From positions 18,284,501-18,348,500 of the forward strand of contig CP141146.1 in assembly GCA_035235625.1 (NCBI GenBank): DNA of 64,000 bases. Reading direction: 5' to 3'. The notes under the pieces were generated by a model, which was not told the origin of the DNA, did no database searches, and saw nothing but the letters and a program-made list of their open reading frames with translations. A program made the translations under genes and the position numbers. The first letter of the stretch is position 1, and the number at the start of each line of letters is the position of its first letter. Shown here piece by piece: positions 34,004 to 45,712 of the stretch. The DNA is from Saururus chinensis (taxonomy: Eukaryota > Streptophyta > Magnoliopsida > Piperales > Saururaceae).

Positions 34004-34185
34004 TGGTATTTACTCTTATTTTATAAGAGCAGTTGATTTTGAAAATCAATGGTACACATAAAGAGGAGTGTGCTCAAGAAGTAATCCACTAATCTGAAGA
34101 GCACACCCCCCAATTTTAAAACTTGACTATTCTCATAGAGTGAACATGCTATATAAGATTTAAGCAGGGAGCATGAAATATCATA

Positions 34186-34213
34186 TCGGCCAATATATAC
34201 CTATATTGGCCGA
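34186..34213. repeat. Short palindrome TCGGCCAATATA / TATATTGGCCGA
   Basis: 12-bp perfect arms with TACC between. Related ATATCGGC phrases follow at 34255-34265, suggesting a small diverged repeat family. Confidence 0.8.
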
Positions 34214-35109
34214 GAGCGATATAGTACATGGCTGGTATACCTCCCATGAAATGCCAATATATATCGGCTATACGGTATTTATATTGTTGATACATATCAA
34301 TATTATATTATTTTAAATTTTTGTAAAAATATTTTTTAAAATAAATTTTGTTTTTAAAAAATTCTATAAAAACAAAAACACGATTTAAACCAAACCTCTT
34401 CGAAGGTTTAAAGCTATCAATATTTTTATTACATAAAAAATATTTTAAAAAAAATTATATTATATCAATACGGGTGGGTCTATTCAATTTACATAATTTT
34501 TTGTTGTAAATATAGTACTATACAGTTATGCATTTACTTACACATTTAACTTAGGGTCTTCTTCATAATATTCTTGTGACTCATATTAAATATCTTATTT
34601 GGTTCTAAAATGAGTTGGGATGGAAGGGGTAATAGTTTGTATCAGCACTATAATCTATCTATTCTTCCTTTTAAATGATAAGACATTGATGATATAATAT
34701 TTTATTATGTAATTGATAATTATTTGTTAGTTACAAATTAAGTTATACTATTATGCATATTTTTCTTTGAACTAATTTATATTTTTTGTGGTGTTATTAC
34801 TCATTGATTATGGCTCTATATTCAATCATATTGTTTTGTGTTTTACTATTGTCTAAAAAAAGTATTATAATGATATATTATTAGTTATAATATTTTTTTA
34901 TAAGTATAGTTTATCCCTGTTCTGGTATATACAAACATATTTTTTTCATGTGTCTATGGTCATCGATTTTGTCATCTGTATCGATACGATCTTATATGGT
35001 AAGGAGTACTAAAAGATTTTTTGAATGCGTCTATTTGCCCCCCAAAAAATGCTTAGAGCCCTCACCATAGAAAAATAATTAGCATTTTTTTAATAATTCA
35101 CTACTCCAC
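34214..35109. other. AT-rich stretch, no gene
   Basis: Strongly AT-rich with no coding signal. Nothing else seen. Confidence 0.35.
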
Positions 35110-35540
35110 CCCCCTATAATTTTACTCATGCCACCCCAAAACTTCTGAAAGTTTTTTGGTGGGTGTGGTACCCTCCTCCAAATAAAATTGATTTAGACGG
35201 AGGCCTTAGGCCCCTGTCAAATTATGCATATTGTGGTAGTGATCATCCCCGCCCAAAAAAAACTTCTAGAAGTTTCGTGGCAGGGAGTACCCTCGGCACA
35301 TAAAAATGCATTCTACGAGGAATAAGGTTCCCGTCAATGTCTATATATTGTGGCGGTGACCTCTCCCCGCCAGAAATCATTGAGAACTTTATAAAACTTC
35401 TGGTGGTTTCTTGACGGGAGATACTATCTGCCAAATAAAACTTATTTGGACGAAGACCTTAGTTCCCTATAAAATTCTGCATATTTTAACGGTGACCACC
35501 CTCCATCAGAAACCATCTAAAAGTTTTCTAAATGAGCAAC
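35110..35540. repeat. Imperfect tandem repeat, units of about 115-135 bp
   Basis: Three full units and a partial fourth begin near 35125, 35248, 35366 and 35502. Shared pieces are CCGCCAGAAA-like starts, ACTTCT..AAGTTT inverted segments, 'CCAAATAAAA', 'GGACGAAGACCTTAG' and '..CTGTCAAATTATGCATATTGTGG..GTGACC'. Such arrays resemble subterminal repeats of DNA transposons, but no termini were found. Confidence 0.6.
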
Positions 35541-36118
35541 AAGGTGAGGGAGAGAGGAAAAAATATTGTGGAAGAAGAGCCATAAGCGAGGGGGAAGAAG
35601 GAACATAGTTGGGGAAGAGGAGCCACAAACGATGAGAGAGATAAAAGAGCTCATGTCGAAGGGGGAAGATTAGGATGGGGTAATATAGTCGCATTCTTAT
35701 TTTTTTCAATATAACAATAAAAAGACCAGCAAAATACAAGTTGGATTGGATAAATACCATCTCTCTTGTCAGTAATTGTGAGTAATGAATGAAGTCAAAT
35801 ATCATATTGAATAAAGTCAAATATTATTGATCTAAAACCTTGAAGAAGCCAATTCAGATTTAAACCAAGGATGGGGAGACATCTCATCCCGCTCGCCCCC
35901 TTAACAGAGTCCCCATAGATATCTGTATATAGTAAGCCATTGGATTAGGCCATTGGATATGTACTCACTCTATAAAAGTAGGGTGGGCTGGACAAAGTAG
36001 GAGGTGGAGACTTGTCATATAATAAATACAACGTGTTCAAATCATGCTCGGATTATGTGACAAACAACACAAAGTACATTAATAACCATCAACATTGATC
36101 TTCTGAAAATAATCATGT
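35541..36118. other. Sequence downstream of the KCS stop codon
   Basis: It includes the 3' untranslated region of the minus-strand KCS gene adjacent to 36118. No AATAAA was found on minus within about 100 bp of the stop, so the poly(A) site is not placed. The rest is intergenic. Confidence 0.4.
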
Positions 36119-37980
36119 TCACGATGGTATGGTAGCCACTTTGGGCACATGAACTGGGAACCCATCAATCTCATTCATCCACGGGTTCTTCTCCCTCCTC
36201 GGATCAATGGTCCTCAGCGATCTCCACACTGCACTGTTGCACTTGAAACCAGAACCGAATGCAATCTGCCATGTCCGGTCCCCCCTTTTGATCCTCCCCT
36301 TGGCCTCGGAGTATGCCAGCTCGTACCACAGGGAGCTGCTGGAAGTGTTGCCAAACCTGTACAGTGTCATCCTTGAGGGCTCCATGTGCCAGTCACTCAG
36401 CTCCAAGTTCTTCTCTAGTTCGTCAAGAACAGCTCTCCCCCCGGCATGAATACAGAAGTGCTCGAAGGCCAGCTTGAAGTCAGGAATGTACGGTTTGATC
36501 TTCATCTTGAGCATCTTTCGAGCCACTAGTGTGGCGAAGAAGACGAGCTGCTCTGACATGGGGAGGACAAGCGGGCCGAGGGTGGTGATGTTGGTCTTCA
36601 GGGCCTCTCCGGCGATGGCCATGAGGTCTTTGGAGAGAGCGACGCCGATTCTTCCCGTCTCATCCTCTTCCTGGTAAACACACCCGTAGGCCTGGTCGTC
36701 CGCGCCTTTGTGCGTCCGGACGGTGTGGACTAGCTGGTACTTGGACCGCCGGCGGTCAGAACTCCGGTTCGAGAGGAGGATGGCTGCGCCACCCATCCGG
36801 AAGAGGCAGTTGGAGACCAGCATAGATCGGTTGTTGCCGAAGTACCAATTAAGTGTGATGTTCTCCATGCTCATCACCAGAGCATAAGAGCTAGGGTTCA
36901 CCTGCAACATTTTTGTGTGTGTAACATGGACTAGTCTACATGTTGTAAAACAAGGTCACTAGAAGTAAAGGCTCATTTATTGGGATTTATAATGGTGCAA
37001 ACAGATCAGAACATGTGAATTAATTATGCACAACAAGATTTCATTGTCGCTTTTTAAAACTTGAAAAATAGTAACATGCACATTATCTGGGACATTGTTG
37101 GAAAGGATGAGTAATTCATCACCTACTAAAAACACGGGGTGGCAAACTATTCATCTAGTAGAAATACACATCGGAAAGGGCTTGAAGAAAAGGAAAAGAA
37201 ACTAAAATTAGCACTGACCTGGAGGAGCTGTTTGGCAAGATCAATTGAAATGAGGCCAGCACTGCAGCCCATCCCACCGAGGTTGTAGCTTCTGATGTTG
37301 CCCCGAAGCTTGTAGTGGTTTATGATCATGGCGGAGAGGGAAGGGGTTGGATTGAAAAGACTACAATTCACAATCAGGATCCCTATGTCCTTGGGCTTCA
37401 CTCCTGTCTTCTCCAGGAGCTGATCAATTGCCCCAAACATGACAGTTTCGGCCTCCTTCCTGGCCTCTGCCATGCAAGGATTGGGGGGGACTCTCAGCAC
37501 GGCCTCAGGGAAGTAGGTGTCCTGGCCAAGTCCAGATCTCTCCAAAATCTTCTTCTGGAAGGCCAAGTTCTCCTCGTTGAAAGTCCCGGCCTTCTTCGAC
37601 CTCTCGTAAAAGATTTCTCTTGTGCATTTTCTAGCATCTTCGGGCTTGTAACAAGCGAAATCCACCAAATAGACTGATCTGGGCCGGGTCATGTAGTAGA
37701 GGGTTGCAAGGAAGACTAGGAGGGTACAGCAGAGGATGACTCCGACCAGATTGTACTGGAGGTGAGCCCACAGGTTCTGAATGTCTTGAGAGGTCAGGGT
37801 TGAGAGGTTGGCGGCGATCATGAACAGCAGAGGGCCAAGGACGAGGTACATGGCGTGGGAGATCAGGTAATGGTAGCCCAGCTTTACATACTTGAGCTTC
37901 ACTGACTGGAGAAAATCTGGCAGGTTTGATTTCCTCTCGACGGTGGTAGTATTCACCTGAGCATGCTTCTCTTCTGCCAT
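36119..37980 (-). CDS. 3-ketoacyl-CoA synthase (KCS11-like), two exons
   Basis: The enzyme condenses malonyl-CoA with long-chain acyl-CoA, the first and chain-length-setting step of very-long-chain fatty acid elongation in the ER, supplying waxes, suberin and lipids. Exon 1 is 37980-37219 and exon 2 is 36901-36119, joined in phase 0 at LLQ|VNP for 514 residues, the usual family length. Two membrane segments lie near residues 38-60 and 77-97. The FAE1/CUT1-type condensing domain follows, with catalytic Cys239 (GGMGCSAG), His406 (FCIHAGG) and Asn439 (FGNTSSSS). His317 and His402 also match conserved positions. Residue 435 is Tyr where several paralogues have His. The [15 protein letters not shown] start and KNPWMNEI...VPKV end point to the KCS11/KCS4 clade (from memory). 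Intact and very probably functional. Confidence 0.95.
36902..37218 (-). other. KCS intron (317 bp, GT-AG)
   Basis: The donor is CAG|GTCAGTGC (exon ends at 37219) and the acceptor TGTTGCAG|GTGAACCC (exon starts at 36901). Splicing keeps the reading frame. Reading through the donor would add [14 protein letters not shown] residues unlike any KCS. Confidence 0.93.
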
Positions 37981-38023
37981 GATTCAATCAGAGCTGTGCA
38001 GTGTAGGAGAACTCCAATCTACG

Positions 38024-38044
38024 ATTTATATATATATATAAAGG
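38024..38044 (-). promoter_or_regulatory. TATA-rich element upstream of KCS
   Basis: The minus strand carries TTTATATATATATATATAAA about 45-60 bp before the ATG. Used as a TATA box it would leave a very short leader. An alternative is TTTATAATCC near 38382, followed by a pyrimidine-rich segment (38370-38150) that reads like a 5' leader of about 370 nt. I cannot choose between them. Confidence 0.4.
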
Positions 38045-39011
38045 CTTCAGTTCTTTGCTTAAGACTGAAATCTGCCCAAAGGGGAAAAAAGGAACAAATT
38101 TGCTAATGAATGACGAGTACCCAGAAGCTGAAAAATGGTAACGATGACAACTTCAAGGTTCCTGGGTGAAAAACAAAAGCAGAAGATTTAATGGAGGTGG
38201 TCCTCTCTTTGCTTCCTCAGCCTTGCAGAGGACTAGCAATACAGAGAACAATTGACGTAAAGGGGCCTGAGATAGGTGAAGGAGAAACCTTCGGAGATGG
38301 AGAAGGAGAAACAAAACTTGTGAATGATTGAATACAAAGAGGAAGAGCTAGCGATGGCGTTGGAGTAGGGCACTGCTGGGATTATAAAGAGTGTGGAAGG
38401 GATAGAGAAAGACAAGGAGAAGAGAAGAAAGAACAAAAGAGTGCAGTAGAGAGGAAGGCAGGGAGAAGAGGGGAGGATGCAACCACCCCAACGAACTTTA
38501 ATTGAAGAAGGAAGAAGCATTAAATTTGCCAGCCGGGAAGGTCGGCCGTTCATTTTTCTGACCGTATATAATACAAGAATAAGACTACTACTACTGACAT
38601 GACAGTGTACATATATTTCCTTAATTATTCTTATGAAATAGTATAAAATACAAAAAAATAGTTGAGAAACAGCACCCTGGCGGGTCAAATGCTTTTCTGC
38701 CCCCTAGTACCTTGATATCCTGGTATTAATAAGGCTCAAATAAAAATTATATCATATAATATGACTGGGGCATTGCGTGTCATGAAATTTCAGTATAAGG
38801 CTCATAATATTCTAGAGACATGCAGGATTGAAATATCCCACCTCTCTCTCCTTTTCTGACTGCACGCATTGCAGATTGCGATGGCTAGGTTTACTTAGTC
38901 ATACATAAACCCAAGCTCATGTTAACATAAACGAAAAATATTGATATTATTTCCCATTAAATAAATGGAGAAAATAAGGGAACAAATATTAAAGAGACTC
39001 ATATACTAATA
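38045..39011. other. KCS upstream region, no gene
   Basis: It includes the putative KCS leader and promoter up to about 38550. Its CT-rich minus strand produces a 151-residue open frame (38688-38233) judged spurious. Nothing recognised from 38700 to 39011. Confidence 0.4.
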
Positions 39012-39859
39012 ATCCATCTGCTCTAAATTAATAACTTCATTTAGCAAAGAAAAGTTTATTTTAATTAATAGTATTATTTTGTTCAATATAAGTAAGGGTG
39101 TTAAAGCAAGTTCGACTCAATTCGCATTTGATTCGGCTCAGCTCAAGTTCGAGCTTGAAATTAATCAAGTCAAGCTCCATCGTAGCTATGTTTATTCGAC
39201 TTAGTTTGAAGCTCGAGAAAATCTCATATTCATAGTATTTATATATAGATTTCATATATTCTGCATTTCAATTCCTTTCATAATATGTATCATTATTTAC
39301 TTTTTTCATGTATGATATAAGTAAAACATATCATATGAGAATTAGTAAAATATATCATATGAGAATTAGGACTATTTTTTTATTTCTATAAATTTAAACT
39401 AATTATAACATACATATAATAATCTTTCCATCCTTTGTTAATAGGAGGGATTAGAAAATTAAAAGAACCTAATATTAATTTATTTATTTTGTTAATCTAT
39501 ATCTTGAATATGAGCATGGTATAACTTGGGATGATGTGTTAGGAGTCACAATATTTATTATTTTTTACTAAAATAATATATTATATAATGATATTGTAAA
39601 CAATAATTATAAAATTAAGTCATTTCGCAAGCTAAAACAAATTGACTCGAGTTCGAGTTGAACTCAAAGTTGAAATTTCAAGCTTAAGCCAAATCAGCCT
39701 AAAGCTCGACTCGACTCGTTACCACCTCTAAATATAAGTGGTTGTGTACATTAAAAAGAGTAACATAAGCTTATCTTCCCTTCTCTTAGACGTGAGTTTT
39801 ACCTTTCAATAAAAGTTTCTATTTTTTCAAATGTAGTCATTAATATAAGATAGAGGGAA
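39012..39859. mobile_element. Stowaway-like MITE interrupted by a hAT-like element
   Basis: The left part (39012-39092; CTCTAAATTAATAACTTCAT) and right part (39731-39859; ...TAATATAAGATAGAGGGAA then TA) form one family member when the 39093-39730 insertion is removed. The phrase AATATAAGTGGTTGTGTAC in the right part matches the family's 'AAGTGCCCAAC' region. Confidence 0.7.
39093..39730. mobile_element. hAT-like non-autonomous element, TSD AATATAAG
   Basis: The left end is TAAGGGTGTTAAAGC and the right end, inverted, TAGAGGTGGTAACGAG. A perfect 8-bp duplication AATATAAG flanks it (39085-39092 and 39731-39738). The ends are rich in TTCGAGCTTGA / CTCGACTCG motifs, as in the 403-1945 element, of which this 638-bp copy is a shorter relative. 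The AT-rich middle has no coding capacity. Confidence 0.8.
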
Positions 39860-40167
39860 TACTATTTTTGAAGAAAATATATTATACTATAATATAAACC
39901 AAGTTGGTATATCATAAAACTTTCAAATTCGGACTATTTGGCCCATATTTTTTATTATTAATCCCATTTTTACCCAAAAAGCTAAATATATTAAAATTAT
40001 AATCCCTATTTTCATATTAAGTTGATTTGAACTTTATAATAGTTTATCTTATACTCCCAAACTCAGATTTATGCATTTTCGGTATCGTTAGAAAGCTATT
40101 AAAGAGATTTATCAATATGCAAATTTTATGTAAGCTCCACGTATATAGTACACTTCTCAATAATAAT

Positions 40168-40227
<60 letters not shown>

Positions 40228-40515
40228 CATATTCGGATTTGCATATTTTTAACTTTCTTAAAACCCCGAAAAACTCTATAAAATGAGACCTACCATTAAG
40301 CTAGCTATGAATATAACATGTTCTACGATATAAAGTCCTTTGACAACATTATGTTCGCCAACCAATTAAAAAATATTTAATTTATGATATATATATATAT
40401 ATATATAACTAATAATAATTGTAATATTTAAAATAATGTATTGTAACTATATTATGCAAGGGAGACTATTGTCTAATATATATTTTATTTTAAATTTATT
40501 TTATTTTATCATATC

Positions 40516-40552
<37 letters not shown>

Positions 40553-41206
40553 CACATATACATTCCTAATAGCACGTATAATTTGTTTTTTTGTTCTTTT
40601 GGATTAAATACTTACGAAAGAATCATGCTTATTTATATCACACCACGATATGGCAAGTAGGCTTGACTTTTGTTCTTCATTGGGCACGTAAATCCTATCA
40701 GCTTATATGTTGGTTCCTGTCAAATAATTCAAGTAGTTGACTGTAGTGGTGACTTTTAGCCCACACGGGTCAGGGTGATCGACTTTTAGTTTACAACGCT
40801 CATTGATTGTGCGACCCCTTGAGGCACATGCCTGGCCCACGATATAGCGGATGTAGCACTTCCTTAATTTATTACACCTAAGAAGCTTAAATTAAAAAAG
40901 TTATTAAATTTAAAGTGAACGTTACGCAAATGATACTAATATTTTGTATGATATAGTACGTGCCAAAAATATGCTGGCAATACATTGAGTGAAGTGTGAA
41001 ACCTTTAATATATTATTAAAATTATAAAATATTATTTTTTGGCAAACTTGAATAGAAGGAGAAGGGCAACTAACCTCTTAAAGCATTATATTCTGCTACT
41101 AATCTTTTTAAGAAAATACAAGTGCACATGTTATACGTAATTAATAAGTTGAGATATACTCCCTCATGAGGAGCCAATGTAATTGGATTTGAAGAATTAT
41201 AAGATA
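39860..41206. other. AT-rich stretch with AT microsatellites
   Basis: No gene. It contains (AT)n runs at 40172-40223, 40387-40408 and 40521-40551. The open frames across the first run (YIYIYIY) are artefacts. Confidence 0.45.
40172..40223. repeat. (AT)n microsatellite, about 52 bp
   Basis: A pure AT dinucleotide run. Confidence 0.97.
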
Positions 41207-41404
41207 CTCCCTCCATCCTAAATTAATATATAGCTTCATTTGGCAAAAAAAATTTGTTCGATATTAATGGCTTCATTTTGTTTAATTTATTGGCTCCTTA
41301 AAAAAGAGTAATATAAACTTATATTCCTTTCTCATATGTGGGTTTCATCATTAAATAAAAACCATTATTTTTTTAAAGTAGCGATTAATATGGGACAAAG
41401 GGAA
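41207..41404. mobile_element. Stowaway-like MITE, TA target duplication
   Basis: It starts CTCCCTCCATCCTAAATTAA and ends TTAATATGGGACAAAGGGAA, with TA immediately outside on both sides. 198 bp, the best preserved long-form member in the window. Confidence 0.8.
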
Positions 41405-41767
41405 TATTATCATAATAATTATCTTATAAGTATAGTAATAGTAAGATATTTTTCCATATTGCTTGGCCCAAGATACAAATATTTCTTATTCTCGGGATTT
41501 TAACACATAGTTCCATATAACTTAGTTTAGGAGAAAAATACTCTTAGATCATAAATAAACCAAATCCCAATATCTTATCTCCAGTTGGGGGGACAATGCC
41601 TTCCGGTGTGGAGGTGGTGTTGATGAGGGCGACGTTTTGCTGGGGAGGTGTTGCCAACTGAGGGCGCTATTCCAATGGGGAGGTGTTGCCAGTGAGACAT
41701 CGTTCCGAAGGGAAGGTGTCATCGGTGATGGCTCATCGAAGGTAGATCATTGGTGGGTCGCCAAAGG
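41405..41767. other. Flank of CACTA element, no gene
   Basis: 41590-41767 is GC-richer with a repeated GGGGAGGTGTTGCCA phrase (41638 and 41678), and is cut by the CACTA insertion. The origin is unknown; it could be an older repeat. Confidence 0.3.
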
Positions 41768-43039
41768 CACTACAATAAAAATGACTATTAACGACGCAAT
41801 ACAAAATATTGTTAAAAACTACTATTTACGACACATATAAAGCATCACAAAATTTACAACTATTAACGATGCTTTTACAAAAGCGTCCCTAATAGTACAA
41901 CTAGTAGCGACACTTTTAAATGATTATAAATTTTTTTTAAAAAAGTAGAACTATTTGCAATGCTTTTTTAAAAGCGCCACAAATAGTATTAATAATAGAG
42001 ACGCTTTTATCAAAGCGTTCATAATAGTTGTACTATTAACAACATAATATAAAGCGTCAGTAAAAACTATTATTTGCGATGCATATAAAAGTGTCGCAAA
42101 ATTTATAACTATTAGCAATGCTTTTATAATAGCACAACTAGTAGTAACACTTTTATAAAAGCATAGCTAATATTAACACTATTTGTGACGCTTTTAAAAA
42201 AGTGTTTCTAATAGTTATAAATTTTAAAAAATTAGAACTATTTGCAATAATTTTCTAAAAGTGTCCCAAATAGTATTAATAATAGCGACGCTTTTATCAA
42301 AGTGTCCATAATAGTTATACTATTAGCGACGCTTTAAAAAAAGTGTCACTAATAGTTATAAATTTAAAAAAATAAAAAAATTTAGAACTATTTTTGACGC
42401 TTTTCTAAGAGCTTCGCTAATAGTGACGCCATTATAAAAGCGTCACAAATATTATTAATAATAGTGACGCTTTTATCAAAGTATCCCTAATAGTTGTACT
42501 ATTAGTAATACTTTTAAAAATTAAAAATTTAAAAAATAAAAAATTTAGAACTATTTACAACACTTTTCTAAAAGTGTAACAAATAGTATAATAATAGGGA
42601 CACTTTTATCAAAGCATCCCTAATAGTTGTACTATTAGCAACACTTTTGAACAAGCGTCCATAATAGTTATAATTTAAGAAAATATGAAAAATTTTAGAA
42701 CTATTTAGGACGCTTTTTCAAAACATCGCAAATAGTATTGATAATAGCAACACTTTTATCAAAGTATCCCTTATAATTGTACTATTAGCAATGCCTAAAA
42801 AATTGCATCGCAAATAAAATAAAGTAATTTATTTTAAAAAATAAGATTATTAGTTAATTTATTTAATATTTATTATTGAAATATATAATATATAATAAAT
42901 AAATATGAAAAAATTTAAAAAATTCACAAATATAATATACTATATTTAATATTTATATATAATAAATGAATAAGAAAAAATAAATAAAATCCCCCTACTT
43001 TATCCTAACTCCTCCTCAAAGCTAGGGCTCACGTTCACG

Positions 43040-43385
43040 AGCGTAAGAGAGAGGAGAGAGAGTGAAGAGAGAAGAGAAAGAGGAGAGTGAGATGAGAGAG
43101 AAGAGAGAGAGCTAGAGTAGATAGAGAGAGAGGAGAGGAGAGAGAAAAGAGAGCTAGAGTGAGATGAGACAGAAATAGGGCAGAGAAAGAAGAGAGAGAT
43201 AGAGAGAGTGCAATGAGAGAGAGGAGAGAGAAGAGGAAGAGAAAGGATAGTGAGAGAGGAGAGAGAGAAGTGAGAGAGAGAAGAGAGGATGAGAAAGGAG
43301 AGAGAAAAGAGAGATAGAGTGAGACGAGAGAGAGATATAGGGTCAAGAGGAGAGAGACAAGAGAGAGAGCAGAGAGTGAGGAGAG
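43040..43385 (+). repeat. GA-rich purine block in CACTA element
   Basis: Nearly all G and A on the plus strand (GAGAGAGAGA with AGTGAGA interruptions). The minus open frame of Ser/Leu/Phe repeats is an artefact. Confidence 0.9.
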
Positions 43386-43739
43386 GATTTTATTTTTTAA
43401 AATAATAGTATTTATGATGCTAATTAATAAGAGTCACAAATACGGGCCTTATTTGCGACGCTTATGAATAATCGTCTCAAATACGGGCCTTATTTTCAAT
43501 GCTCATCTATAAGTGTTGCAAATGTATAAATGTATGCACATGTGCGACACTTATAAAGAAGGATCACAAAAGGGCATAGTTTAGCGACACTAAATCAGAA
43601 ATGTTGCAAATAGTTCCTATTCGCGACGCTTTTGCTAAAGCATCGCCAATAATTTCGCACACATGCTTAATTTTGTGTGCACAAGATGATTTCAATCGCC
43701 CTCGCAGGCAAAATTTCATCCCCGTGGGCAAAATAAATA

Positions 43740-44520
43740 TCGCACAGGAAAAATTTTGCCTACGCGGTGTTTATCCCCCACCCCTGCTCTCTCTTCTCCA
43801 AATCCGGCCACATGCAGCTCCGCTGCTGCTCACAATTGCCTCCCCCACCTCCTCCCTCCCCCCTCTGTGGCATCCCGAACTAGTTTCCCGCCCCGTCTCC
43901 CTGCAGCTGCCCCCTACCGTCCTGACTCCATTTCACCCCTCCCCTCTCTGTGGCACACCAAATCATTTTCCCACCCGGCCGCCCCCTTTTCGTCCAGGCT
44001 CTGCTTCCACCTCAGCCAGCCGTCACCCCCTTTGCTTCCCCTTCTTCTCCCTCTCTCCCCCTCTGTGGAGGCTAGAGCCCATGCCCCTGCCCACCCCTCT
44101 GCTCTCCCTTTCTCTCTCCCCCGGTCTGTGGAAGCGGGTGAGCGGCTCCAGCAGACTCCTCCCGCTACCTGCCCAGCAGCCACCCACAACCCCAGTTGCT
44201 CCTTCTCCAGCCGCGGCCTTGTCTCTGTCCCCCTTGCCTCACCCCTCTTTGGATCTTGTCGAAGCCCCTCCCCCACCCCCCAGTATGTGGAAGCGGAGGA
44301 AGAGCTCTGGCATAGGAGGGGCTCCTTTGGCCGGAGCCCCTTCACGCCCCTCTCCTCCTTTGTTTCCCTCCTCCGAGGAAGTGGAGGAGGGGCTCCGGAG
44401 CCCCTTCCTGCCCTCCCCTCTTCCTCCAGTCGTCATTGGAGGCGATTCGGCTCCTCCGGCCAGAGCTCCTCCCTCCCTTCCCATGCCTAAGTCCATCACC
44501 CCTTCCTGAAATCCACCCAG
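43740..44520. other. GC-rich block in CACTA element with repeated CTCTGTGG
   Basis: A C-rich plus strand with CTCTGTGG-like phrases at about 43863, 43947, 44061, 44123 and 44283, that is imperfect repeats about 60-160 bp apart. Open frames of up to 302 residues on plus are Pro/Ser-rich in two frames at once, and no domain is seen. I treat them as composition artefacts, though captured gene sequence cannot be excluded. Confidence 0.45.
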
Positions 44521-44835
44521 AGGTGGGATTTTTTTTTATTTTCTATTGGCGACACTTTTAAAAGCATCCCTAATAAATGTTTTCATTATTTTTTAAAGTT
44601 TTTCTTGATTAGTGATGCTTTTAAAAGTGTAATATTTTTTTGTATTTATTTTTTTATTTTTTCTTATTAGCAATGCTTAATAAAGTTTCATATGTGTCAC
44701 TAATAAACAATTGCAACTATACTATAGCGCTACATTTAGCGATGCTTCATAAGCATCACTAATAGTAATTAGCAACGCTTTTATGGCTATTTGCGATGCT
44801 TAAAAGCATTGCTAAGAGTCCTTTTTCTTGTAGTG

Positions 44836-45093
44836 AGGTAGTAGAGCCCCTTTCTATTTTTTCCCCACATAAGCTTTCTAAGTCACAAAAACCATAATTT
44901 CTCTTGCGCAGATGACCCATTCTCTGGAATAATGGAAAGAGTAACCGTCAACATTCACAACATGCATCATGTCATGTTAATAATAAAATCACATGTGTAA
45001 TTTGCGTGTATTGGAAATATGACATGTACTATATGATATTTTCTTTAATATGATATGCTTAATATTGTATCAACGATAATATGTGTCAACAAT
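44836..45093. other. Spacer between CACTA element and minisatellite
   Basis: Nothing recognised. Repeat-like ATATGATATGTG phrases begin in its right part, grading into the minisatellite. Confidence 0.35.
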
Positions 45094-45712
45094 ACAATTT
45101 AACGATATCATGATATATGCCATAGTCTTAATGATAATATGATATGTATCATATAGTGTTAAAAATAATATGATATGTGCCGTATAGTGTTAACAATAAA
45201 GTGATATGTGCCCTATAATGTTAACGATAATGCGATATGTGACAAATATATAGTATTAATGATAACACAATATGTGACATATAATGTTAACGATAACGTG
45301 ATATGTGATTTATAGTGTTAATAAAAATGCAATAGGTGATTTATAGTTTTAATGATAACATGATATGTGATATATAGTGTTAATGATAATGCAATATGTG
45401 ACATATAGTGTTAACGATAACACAATATGTGGCATATACTGTTAATGATAATGTAATATGTGACATACAGTGTTAACGATAATACTATATGTGACATATA
45501 GTGTTACCGATAAGGTGGTACTAACATATTGTATTAATGATAATACAATATGTGTCATATAGTGTTAATGATAACATGATATGTGCCATATAGTGTTAAC
45601 AATAATACAATATGTGTCATATAGTGTTAATGTTAACACGATATGTTCTATATAGTGTTAATGATAACACAATATGTGCCATATTGTGTTATCATTAACA
45701 TAATATATGTGT
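45094..45712. repeat. 31-bp minisatellite, about 20 units
   Basis: The unit resembles AATGATAACATGATATGTGA + TATATAGTGTT, 31 bp. It is repeated in tandem with scattered substitutions and a few indels. Repeats are contiguous with no spacers. The array ends precisely where the purine-permease pseudogene ends. Confidence 0.9.

Larger units (their letters stand above)
41768..44835. mobile_element. CACTA non-autonomous transposon, TSD AGG
   Basis: The left end is CACTACAATAAAAATG and the right end, inverted, CACTACAAGAAAAAGG. AGG occurs on both sides (41765-41767 and 44836-44838). Dense subterminal repeats of the TTAGCGACGCTT / AAGCGTCGCTAA type fill 41790-42810 and 44540-44820. Length 3068 bp. 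The interior has a GA-rich block (about 43040-43385) and a GC-rich block (43740-44520). No transposase. It has the same layout as the 14667-17991 element. Confidence 0.9.

Noticed and set aside
37147..37218. Extension of KCS exon 1 to the in-frame stop
   Set aside because: The added residues do not fit the family, and a good GT donor at 37218 joins exon 2 in frame.
38233..38688. 151-residue minus open frame upstream of KCS
   Set aside because: Leu/Ser/Phe-rich by-product of a CT-rich stretch; no domain and more likely part of a leader or promoter.
40027..40281. Open frame with a YIYIYI stretch
   Set aside because: It spans an AT microsatellite.
43601..44509. 302-residue open frame
   Set aside because: It crosses CACTA subterminal repeats into a C-rich block that is open in two frames. 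Pro/Ser-rich composition and no domain.
45094..45712. CRISPR-like array of 31-bp repeats
   Set aside because: Repeats are contiguous with no unique spacers and vary among themselves, in a plant nuclear sequence. It is a minisatellite.
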